Source: Tetraselmis striata (Eukaryota > Chlorophyta > Chlorodendrophyceae > Chlorodendrales > Chlorodendraceae). Taken from it: a stretch of DNA of 64,000 bases. The stretch lies in NCBI GenBank assembly GCA_006384855.1, contig VCJN01001728.1, positions 248,001 through 312,000 of the forward strand, in the 5' to 3' direction. The notes under the pieces are model-generated. The model was not told where the DNA came from, made no database searches, and saw only the letters and a program-made list of their open reading frames with translations. Within the stretch, counting starts at the first letter, position 1, and each line of letters begins with the position of its first letter. Position numbers and translations under genes: made by a program. Below are positions 55,770 to 64,000 of this stretch, one piece after another.

Positions 55770-56690
55770 GAGGGACCAACTGTATGTTATTAACATCGTG
55801 CGTGTGAGCGTACATGTACGCATCGCGATCATGGCGCGAAGGTACGATGTGAGCGTACCTGTACGCATCGCGATCATGGCGCCACTTCGGTTGCTCTTCA
55901 TTAGAGATACGCCGTAGACAACGGCACCCGGATTAACACCCGATGGTCCAGCTAGGTGTACGCTTGCGTGTACGCAGTTGCGCTCATCACGGCGTCTTCC
56001 GCAACGTGCTCCGTTGATGGTAATAAAGCAAGTCCGACGTATTTCTCCGACCCCCGACCCCCGTGCCAACCTCCACAGGTGCGCATGACCGATCCGTTGC
56101 CGGGACGCAACGAGTACTAGCGCCTCGCGGTTCCTATAATAGGGCATGCCGGCGTGTACGCGCCGCATACGACGAGGTGTTCTCATGAGAGGGGCCATCT
56201 GCGGGCGCTTCACATCGTCCGTCGTGTGGGCGCACATGCAATATACACGCGATCGTGTATCATGCGGCGGTATGTAGGATGTTACATCGGCTGCTACTCA
56301 GGAATGATTGAGGTTTACGCCGTAGACATCGGCGGTGGTGTCCGGGATGATACCCGGTGGTCCAGCTAGGTGTACGCCGTAACGCCGACGCGTACCGGTG
56401 CATTTATACGCAGTTGCGCAGGTGCTCGTAGAAGCGTCATCAAGCATCAGCGCGCGACCCGCTGCCGGTAAGCTAGGTCTAGGTACCGGTAGTATTAAGC
56501 CCCCCCCCCCCCCCCCCCCCCCCCAATTCACGCAGGAACCCACGGGTGCGTATGCCTGGCACCTTGTTGGAGCGTATCGTGCACTAGCGCCCCGCATGCC
56601 TGCGGCGTGTACGCGTTGTGCTTGGCGGGGCGTTACTAGCAGTGCGACCGGCTGCCAGTCCGTATTCGCCGGTGTAGGTGTACGTATTGC

Positions 56691-57818
56691 GGTGGTGCGC
56701 GGCGCAACTACGGTACCACCGGTACGACGTTAATACGGCCACTTATCGTTCGCTAGCCTATACCACCGATACCAATAGTGCTCGTTCGCGCTGCACTGCA
56801 CTGACGCCGGGCGTGGCTCGGCGGTTGGGGACGGTATCGGTCGATGTCAATCTGCGGCGAGCCACGTAGCTCCCGTGGTCTGAGGCGCGAACGGTAGCTC
56901 GCGGGGTCACGGTCACGGACAACGCTTTGAAGGCGGCGCAGCAAATCAGTCACGGTGTGCCCGTCCTACCTCAAGGTGGCGAGGTGGGTGGGTGGTGGGG
57001 GCCGCCTTGTGCTGGCCGATAGGCGCAATCCAGCGGGCCCGCGTCCTAAAGTATACTATTTGGCGCTCGGGGACCTCCCCTGACGCCCTGGTGGTCATCA
57101 TGCCAGTTTTGCCCATAGTACTGGGCCCATACTTTTTTGTTGTATGTAGTCGCTATACAACATTGGTTGTATATATACAACATTTTTGCCCGAGGCACTA
57201 GCTAGTCATTCATACATAGCGACAAATAATATTCGTCAATCCACTGGTCATCGCTACACATTTTATTGGAGCTGCCGAGACAACAGTCGCTTTCTGGTGC
57301 AGGTGCCTCTCCGCCAAGCAACATACGGCCGCTAGCATGCGCCATCGTATATCATATCTCTGAAGGCTGAGATGCCACCGTATCTCAGCCTTCAGCTTGC
57401 TGGAGCTCAAAGGTGAGCGCCCCCCTCCACCCTTGTCGAGCAACTCGCGCTACGAGTCATGGTGCCAACATCCAGGGGTGATGGAAGCGAGGGCGGGTGT
57501 AGTCGACTGAGACGAGAGCGAGAGGGAGTGCACCGCATGCCATCCTATTACGGTGCGCCGCCCCGAGCGCCCACGGGCTGTCATACATTGCCACATAACA
57601 TGAATGGTAGGCTGAGTTCGTTCCGCGCTAATGCCTGCTCTCGGCCCGCGAGTTGACAAGCATGCATGGTCAGCCGGTGCTGTGTCGCCCCTGCTGCCCA
57701 CGAAGAGGTCCTTGTACCCTTCGACAGCGATTAGCAAACGGCGCGGGCAATCAATCGCGGAGTGTTCGACTCTTCCCACACAACGTAGCTCGGCCACCAA
57801 AGATGCGCTTCCCGCTGA
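56691..57818. other. spacer, no gene recognised
   Basis: Short GC-driven frames only. A minus-strand frame around 57500-57800 with EGYKDLFVGSRGD looks protein-like but is not assignable. It continues into the minisatellite, which inflates its length artificially. Confidence 0.4.
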
Positions 57819-58262
57819 TGACAGACTATTTCGTCCCGGTGATGACAAACCGTTTCGTCCCGCTGATGACATACCGTTTCGTCCCGCTGATGACAAACCG
57901 TTTCGTCCCGCTGATGACGGACCGTTTTGTCCCGCGGATGACAGACCGATTTCGTCCCGCTGATGACAGACCGTTTCGTCCCGCTGATGACAGACTATTT
58001 CGTCCCGCTGATGACAAACCGTTTCGTCCCGCTGATGACAGACCGTTTCGTCCCGCTGATGACGGACCGTTTTGTCCCGCTCATGACACACCGATTTCGT
58101 CCCGCTGATGACAGACCGTTTTGTCCCGCTGGTGACAAACCGTTTCGTCCCACTGATGACAAACCACTTTCGTCCCGCTGACGCCAAAACGTTTAGTCCC
58201 ACTGAAGACATACCGTTTCGTCCCACTGATGACAAACTGATTTCGTCCCGCTGCCGCAAGAA
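57819..58262. repeat. 24-bp minisatellite
   Basis: About 18 tandem copies of a unit close to CTGATGACAAACCGTTTCGT plus CCCG. Variant bases such as AGACTATTTC, GGACCGTTTTG and CACACCGATTTC recur in the same order in two blocks (about 57826-57960 and 57985-58110), so part of the array duplicated as a block. All the long frames over it (minus-strand SSAGRNG repeats, plus-strand RPADD repeats) are by-products. Confidence 0.95.
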
Positions 58263-58417
58263 CGTTTACTCCCACCGCGCTGCTGGGGTTCCTAAGTGAT
58301 CGCGGCCCTCCGTCCCTGTCGGGCGACTCGGACTGGGTGCCACGATACGGACGGGCAGTGGTGAGGGGTCCCAGCGCGTGTAGAGGCGAGACGGGAGTTT
58401 TGTCGATATCTCACCAA

Positions 58418-58768
58418 ATAAAAAGCCGGAACTAACCCGGATCGTGCGGACCTCATAACCATTTGTAGCAGTGGGATAGCTCAGGTATACGTTCCTACGA
58501 CTCCCGCGGCCCGCTACACCCTGACCTAGTGTCGCTTGATGTACCTTTTCCGTCGCTCTTGCGGTTGTTGCCCGTTGGAGGAAATTGCTTCTCGAGCTGG
58601 TTCAGTCGTCACAGCAGCCGTCGGTAGGCGTTGAATATTAGTTAAATTATTCGGATAAAGTCGCTTGCTAAGCGGAGAGCGCGCGACGTGCGCGGCCGTG
58701 CCGCGCCCCTTCCAAGGACACAATTTCGCCGTAACTGACCACAGCTCCGAAGTCGGCGAAATAGACGA
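58418..58768 (+). repeat. ~350-bp direct repeat, right copy
   Basis: Pairs with 53485-53842 in the same orientation. It could be an LTR-like or split-repeat terminus of a large element, or two solo copies. I find no B-type short repeat next to it that would prove the PAT arrangement. Confidence 0.75.
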
Positions 58769-59052
58769 CTTTGTATTTGTCGCGCGCGCTGCGCGAACCC
58801 GTAGTTTGTTCCCGCCCCCGGGACAGGACTAGCAACAGCTGAAACCCTTGCAGAAATGGGGACATGGGGGTTGGTTATGTTCATAGCTATGCTCCCGGGG
58901 TTTCCTTAACACTAACTCGCGGTTTCGGACCGTGCAGTGGTCACGCCCTCGGAAACGGTACAAAACCTCCCACCCCCTCCGCTCTCGATGCTACTACATG
59001 TTCTGCTTCAATCTCTTCTCTTCGCAGCTCACTCCCGGACGACCAGTTAGAT

Positions 59053-60250
59053 ATGTCTGGCAGCGGCTCTCCCGCCGATCCCAACCCGGTCGACGCCGGC
59101 AAGGCTGCGGCTGACGAGGGCGTCGAGACGTCGGCCACTGCGCAGAAGCGCATCGAGGCGATCGAGGCGTCGTGCGGCGGACGACGCGTGGATGACGCAG
59201 CCCATCCATGAGGAGCTCTCCAAGTTTTTTGCTTCTCAAGATACTACAATGTTCGCTGGCTACCGCCGGCGTAAAGGACGCTATTCTGAGCGTGAACGAG
59301 TCCCACGATGGTGGTAAGGACTAGAACGTCCATGCGACTTTCGCTCCCTCGAGCGAACCCTACTAAATTGATTGACAAACCGCCCTCGCTAATACTTTAC
59401 GGGTTTTGAGAATGGCATGCCCCCCGACAGCATGCAACGCCCGATACGTTTTCCCATCGCCCTCGACCGCGTGCTCGAGTACCTGCTTGGTATCCCTCGT
59501 CTTCAGCCGGAAGCGGACAAGTACTACCACGCCGCGTGCCACGGAGCCTTCATCGCCGATGTGACTATCGAGTTGCGCAAGCTGCTTGCCGCGGCATGCG
59601 TCCCCGGCGGCATTACGCCCGCGTTCGGACAGTGACTCGAGGCCGTCGTCGGCAGCATGGACACCGGCGACGACGGGCATCGGTCATGCTTGACCTTACC
59701 GTCGCAAGCGATGGGACACGCAGATGCACAACGGCGACACATGTGCCCTCGTCGCGGTCCGTGAGCGCTACCCTCGTCTAGACACTGACAACATGGGGTC
59801 ACCCGAGTTCACTGAGATGCTGGATCTCTACAAGGACGGCGTCTATACGACGAGAATACCTCGAGCGCCGCGAAGACGTCGGCTCGCCAACGCTTTGGTG
59901 GAAGCCATCGGCGTGGCGACCGCGGTCGGGATGGCAGCCGCGGCAACCGCACCAACTCCAAGACCACACGCCCGGAGCGCGAAGCGCCGGCACCACAAGT
60001 TGCCTTCGCCAAGGACACCACCAAGGACGATGGCAAGGATAGGGAGACGGCCGAGGCTCGATGGGCGACAAGGCCGAATGGCGAGGTCCTCCACCGTGCC
60101 GGCCCCACGCAAAAGCGTTTAGAGGACACGCCTCCGGGCGTGCCTTCCAAGCGACACTGCATTGCATATGGAGCCGCCGGCATGAGCAAGACTCCCTGAT
60201 TACCGACCCACTCGGCCGGGTCGTCATCCTCCCACTACCCTCGCATGCGT
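59053..60250 (+). pseudogene. gag remnant of a third DIRS-like element
   Basis: Starts MSGSGSPADPNPVDAGKAAA, acidic and Ala-rich. Further on, in another frame (59417-59635), comes IRFPIALDRVLEYLLGIPR and YYHAACHGAFIADVTIELRK, which in position and style resembles the gag block with DEYRHMLCYGVFTAAAHAAL of the 4.2-kb element. Then comes MHNGDTCALVAVRERYP with a basic tail. Several frameshifts and stops; inactive. Confidence 0.5.
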
Positions 60251-60503
60251 CAACTTCTCCGGTTTCAGCTTGCCCCCTCTACATCACAAGTCTACACCGA
60301 CTCCCCCTTTCTAGCGCGACCACCTCGACATGCCCCCGCGCTAGCTCTCTGTAGTGTAGTCGTATACAGCCCACACAGCAGCTCCCTCTCGCGCGCGGCA
60401 TGCCGAGCCCAGTACTCGCGGGACGCCCGCGCGCTACGAAGTGGGCGGTTACAATACTCATCCCGGCTCATAATGGCATAATCTGCGCGCTAAACGCCTG
60501 ACC

Positions 60504-61320
60504 ATGTCGTCACCACCCGGCGAGCGCGCCGACAACCAACCCCGCGGCGCGTTTCGGCGCGTCCGCCGCTCTACGAAGCCTCTGAAATACTTCATCGCGG
60601 ACGCCGAGGCCAAGGCACCCTGAAGCGAGCTCATGCGGGGCAGCACCGAGGCCATGTACGGCATGGATGACTAGGGTTCCAAGGTGCTCGACCTCCTTGC
60701 TACCTCGCTCATGGCCAGCATCCACTCAAACTAAGAACTGCATCTTCGCCAAGTTCTGCATCAACGAGGAAGGCGTCTCACGGAGACGGCTGCACAGAAG
60801 CGACATGCATCCTCTCTACCTCGCCTGGCTTCTCGCGGGGCGCGGCAGCACCGGGTTCGGCTCCCTGCATCAGCCCTACCTCTATGCCATCGGCAGATGG
60901 CACCTTCCTGAGTCATACCGGTAGTCGAGGCGACGCCCCGGCAACCATGCCAGCAATCGTCGACATGAAGCGAGCGCCCCGCTCCGACAGCTTCCCGCCG
61001 GCAAATTGCTTCGACGCGCCCTCTTGCCATGCCGCGACGTCATCACCGACATCCTCGACCATCTTGCCGCCCTTCTCAGGTATACCGCCAAGTACGGCAA
61101 CATCCTTCTTGAGGGCGCCGCCGTGTGTTCCATCAACGTTCATGTTTTAATCCCGCGATGAGTCCACCGCGTCTCCTGCCGACTCTTCGACATGGTCGTC
61201 GACGACCATCACGTCACTCTCTTCCTCAACCGTCGCAAAAAAGCGGGCCATCGGAAGCGTCGAGATGGATTCGAGCCCCTTCTCCTAGTCCCTTCCACCG
61301 CCGTGCCCGCTTGGACAGCC
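60504..61320 (+). pseudogene. tyrosine recombinase remnant of the third DIRS-like element
   Basis: After MSSPPGERADNQPRGAFRRV, the stretch with SELMRGSTEAMYGMDD, KVLDLLATSLMAS, FAKFCINEEGVS and YLAWLLAGRGSTGFGSLHQP aligns in order with the SAM-like domain of the other recombinases in the window (compare WIGERGHIGVKSLQPYMSA). Later FDMVVDDHHVTLFLNRRKK corresponds to the VHVDDYKITLQWYREKG block. There are stops inside and at least two frame changes. The HxxR...Y part is missing: the sequence switches to an antisense element at about 61320. Confidence 0.6.
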
Positions 61321-62640
61321 CGCTTTAATTCGATGCCATCACCGAGCAGCTGCTGTACTTCAGGGAAGCGTCGTACGCCGGGTTGGATTTCTACTTTGTA
61401 GCCGACGCTGTCCGGCGGTGTGTCGTGTAAGAGTGTGATAACCGCGACTGCCGTGAGAAGGGCTGAGCTGCTGCTCTCGGTCATGCCCCTGCCCCTGAAG
61501 CGGATTATGGTTGCCGAGGGGGGGGGGGGGGGGGGGGCAATCGCAATCTCAACTCCGGCAGGGAACACGGCGTCTAAGACAGCCGTGGAATACGTGCTGA
61601 TATTACCGTGGAGGGTAGTGTCCCCATCCTGTAGTAGGGCGGTGGCAGCAAGCTGCCTGGGATAACGGGCGTGCAGAAGCGGGAGGCGATCATGAGTGGC
61701 AAGGCCGGCGCCGGGGCGGGTGATGTTCGCCCATATGTATTGGGCGGCGCGGTGCCCATTTCGCAGCAGGGAAGCTAGGTCCGTGCCAACACCGGCGCAG
61801 AGCTTGACGACAACTAGGCCACAATCCATCATAATGGGTGTATGTGGTTGTGAGAGTCCCAGAGGCAAGGGTGCGGAGAGTGACTGCGCTGTGCCGGTAG
61901 TGCCGGGAGACCGTCCGTTTGAAGCCCATAGTGAGCGCCAGGTCGCTATCCGGGGCGTCATGCAGTTTGGTGCGAGTTTCTTTCTTTTTGTGGGGGGGGG
62001 GGGGGGGGGGGGGGGGAATAGGGCCACATGCCGATCAAGCTGACCACTCATAGATCGCAGGGCAGCTGCAAGCTGGCTTTGTGCTCCATCCCGGCGGAAT
62101 GACTCTTTCATCCCGGCATGACTAGCAACAATAATATTATTGACCAGCGACTGACGGTGCTGTCTGCAACGGAGGCCTAGTCGGGTGACCTGTCAGGGGG
62201 GAATGATTTTGAACGTGTTTCGGGGTAGGGTGCACAGAAATGGGACAGGCGAGTGCTCCATCAGGGCGAGGTATCGATATTTAGAGCCCACCGCGGCAAG
62301 ACCAGCATAGGGGCGCATAGGAACAGCACAGGACCAGCCGCTTCCGCAATAGTAATGGTGTGTGCCATAGCTTGCCGCATGTCCTCTGCCTCGTGCTCTG
62401 GATTAGCTATGCAGCACGCAGTCCACAGCTGGGCAAATGCGTCTTAGATAGCCTCAAATGCCCCATCCTCCCTTGAGGCAGAGCAATTCGAGTAAGGCGA
62501 GGTAGTAAGACAGCAGTTCAGTGGGCTGACGAACAGCTCGGTCGTGGTAGAGCACGAAGCGGCAAGTGCCTTAATGGCCGTGGTACAGATGACCCAGCGG
62601 TTTCGGAGATTAACCATTCTGCCCTGCAGCAATGTTCCGC
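61318..62640 (-). pseudogene. transposon-borne methyltransferase region (C5-DNA MTase-like, with an upstream adenine-MTase-like block)
   Basis: Read 5' to 3' on the minus strand. A first block has LFVSPLNCCLTTSPY and, in the next frame, WTACCIANPEHEAEDMRQAM..PVLFLCAPML, resembling the PCIF1-like methyltransferase region of algal mobile elements, with NPEH where NPPF-type residues sit. After a G:C tract (about 61990-62016) comes VVVKLCAGVGTDLASLLRNG, like motif I of cytosine-5 methyltransferases, then VLDAVFPAGVEIAIA, where a Pro-Cys motif would follow but a G:C tract (61519-61537) intervenes. Next come YKVEIQPGVRRFPEVQQLLG and VQAGTAVEGTRRR, like the ENV and late target-domain motifs. Frame breaks at both tracts, and no catalytic Cys can be read. 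Homology is from motif memory. Confidence 0.45.
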
Positions 62641-62819
62641 ATACTGCCGTAGCATTCCTGCCATGGCTGAGAGGAAAGCTATAGCAGTTGGGTGCTCATC
62701 CCTGCACCCCGGCCTCAGTACAGTATTGTCGCCAGAACCGTTCATATCTCGGCATGCTGCTGAGGTGGGGGCAAGAGGAGGGGGGAGGGGGGGGGGAGGG
62801 GAGTAACTGTCTTGCTCTC

Positions 62820-63721
62820 TGTGTTGCATAAGCATATCAGGCGCTTCCTGCGGAACTCTATATTGTATGCGTCCCAAGTGCCTGTCGGGATTGCGTTGCG
62901 GTCAGGGTCGATGCGGGAGGTCTTCACCTTGAAGTAGATGTCATACATGGGGATGGGCTGTGTGGAGAATTGGGGATAGGGCGCAGCCGAGGGGCTCTCC
63001 CCACAACCCTTTGTGCTCGGAGCTCATGGCACCACTTTTGTTTGTGCCTTCCCAGGCACTCTGTTGCTGTGCTTTTGCCATTGGCGCGGAGCACCCACTC
63101 GTGGACCGGCATGCCCGCCTCACTAGCGGCCTGATCTTTGGAGAGGAACTCTGGTGTTTCCGGAGTACTGGTCGACCATTGGGAGCAGGCAGAAGCTTGT
63201 GAGCCCCGTAGCCAAGGCGGCGAGGCGACCCTCCGGTGCGGAGGGGAATGTGCGCTCTGTGGGACACGAGAACCGCCTGCCGCAGCCACTTGTGCCAGCG
63301 CACATCCCCAGAGGACGCCGAAGCACGAGAGCGCGTGCTCTGTGTGTGTGTGTGTGTGGTGTGTGTGTGGTGTGGTGTGTGTGTGGTGTGGTGTGGTGTG
63401 GTGTGGTGTGGTGTGGTGTGGTGTGGTGTGGTGTGTGTGAGTGTGTGTGTGTGTCTGTGTCTGTGTCTGTGTCTGTGTCTGTGTCTGTGTCTGTGTGTCT
63501 TGGACGGGGGGGGGGGGGGGGGGGGGGAGCTTACGGCGGCAGCTACTGATGCCGCTCGGAGTGCGGAGCGCACATCCACCTCACCTGCCAGGTTCACCCT
63601 CCTCTCGGAGCCAGCGGGAGTGAATATTGAAAGGGAGCTGTGCGCGCAGGACGGCCGACGCATCTCTGATGGCTGGGAAAAGGATTGCCCTGTATTTCTC
63701 ATGTGACACTAGTAGAAATGC
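62820..63721 (-). CDS. exons of an unidentified gene, probably continuing beyond the window
   Basis: Three likely exons. 63721-63585 encodes AFLLVSHEKYRAILFPAIRD and RAQLPFNIHSRWLREEGEPG. 63167-about 63030 encodes STPETPEFLSKDQAASEAGM and HEWVLRANGKSTATECLG. 62957-about 62823 encodes PIPMYDIYFKVKTSRIDPDR and GTWDAYNIEFRRKR. The first junction (donor at 63585, acceptor at 63167) is in phase and recreates a Ser codon. The second donor is uncertain. I do not recognise the protein. A GT-rich microsatellite and a G tract sit in the first intron. Both gene ends are unknown. Confidence 0.45.
63340..63501. repeat. (GTGTG/GTGGT)n and (TCTGTG)n microsatellite
   Basis: A GT run, then about ten GTGTGGT-type pentamers, another GT run, then about nine TCTGTG hexamers, followed by a G tract (63507-63528). 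It lies within an intron of the minus-strand gene. The long Val/Cys or His/Thr frames over it are artefacts. Confidence 0.95.
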
Positions 63722-64000
63722 CTGCAGGTATTGCCACGCTTTCTTCGGTTGTTTGTTGTGGTGCTCACTGCGTAGGGAACACGAGAGGCACGCCCCAGCC
63801 CAACTCTTCACCGTGACCCCTCATCAGCGGGAGGCGCACCTGCAGGGCGGAGAACCTGGTCCCACAAAGTAACCCCCGCCTGCCACAACTGGACTAGTTT
63901 AGGGATTAGCGTATGGAGAGGGGGGAAGCAACATCTAGCGGTCGTTCAGCACAGTCGGGCTCTGTGGGCGGGTTCGCTGGGGTGAGGGATCGGTGTATAT

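Larger units (their letters stand above)
54080..56690 (+). repeat. diverged satellite array, five copies
   Basis: Five related units begin near 54080, 54795, 55195, 55930 and 56345, so the spacing alternates at roughly 715, 400, 735 and 415 bases. Shared order of words: a CCGYTGGTCCAGCTAGGTGTACGC start, GTACGCAGTTGCGC, CGCTGCCGGTAAGCTAG, a ACTTYTCCGACCCC block, a GGGTGCGTATGAC block, AGCTAGCGCCTC, then AGGCACGCCGGCGTGTACGCGC. There is no coding potential. Poly-C tracts interrupt it at 55521-55540 and 56501-56524. Confidence 0.8.

Noticed and set aside
57130..57235. Possible inverted ends around TGTAGTCGCTATACAACA and CATAGCGACAAATA
   Set aside because: Only about 9 bases pair and there is no repeat of the segment elsewhere in the window.
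57450..58259. 269-codon minus-strand ORF with SSAGRNG repeats
   Set aside because: Produced by the 24-bp minisatellite, whose period is a multiple of three. There is no conserved protein outside the repeat.
62941..63706. ORFs of up to 250 codons with His/Thr or Val/Cys runs
   Set aside because: They are artefacts of the GTGTGGT/TCTGTG microsatellite lying in an intron.

Overview
This 64 kb window is nuclear DNA of a eukaryotic green alga (Chlorophyta). The case for this is intron-rich genes with GT-AG junctions that I could join in phase, a plant-type eIF4B, a Ser/Pro-rich (SPPP) hydroxyproline-type cell-surface protein, an EF-hand/WD40 protein of the kind found in flagellates, and tyrosine-recombinase retrotransposons with the architecture known from Volvox and Chlamydomonas. 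The species cannot be fixed from the sequence. Two features dominate the window. One is a very heavy load of decayed transposable elements. The other is several dozen long pure G:C homopolymers (about 12-35 bases) in introns, spacers and transposons.

Layout. 1-3.24 kb (-): partial EF-hand + WD40 gene running off the left edge. 4.19-9.11 kb: a nearly complete DIRS/PAT-type retrotransposon (gag, RT-RNase H, tyrosine recombinase) with split direct repeats. 9.1-15 kb: repeat debris, including a retroelement 3' end, a hairpin, short tandem repeats and a piggyBac-like transposase fragment. 15.37-17.82 kb (-): eIF4B, four exons. 18-22.4 kb: microsatellites and a nested inverted-repeat region carrying retroelement ORF fragments. 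22.60-25.51 and 30.88-34.12 kb: two related gag + tyrosine-recombinase elements with no room for a reverse transcriptase, both with split direct repeats. Between them lie a LINE C-terminal remnant and a 186-bp tandem array with dimeric higher-order structure.

35.95-42.39 kb (+): a 13-exon gene joining a UBC (E2-like) domain, an F-box and a TerD-type domain. 43.39-52.31 kb (-): a 17-exon, roughly 1,680-residue type I membrane protein with a signal peptide, a large ectodomain, polyproline stalks and one transmembrane helix. These two genes converge. 52.3-62.6 kb: a repeat-rich block with a diverged satellite array, a 24-bp minisatellite, a pair of ~350-bp direct repeats, a third gag/recombinase remnant and, tail to tail with it, a decayed methyltransferase-bearing element. 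62.8-63.7 kb (-): exons of an unidentified gene entering from the right.

The three well-supported host genes (eIF4B, UBC/F-box/TerD, surface protein) each show one position where a single-base length change would restore the frame. This may reflect assembly indels. The transposons show many independent stops and frameshifts and look dead, though the PAT-type element at 4.2-9.1 kb retains its RT, RNase H and recombinase motifs.
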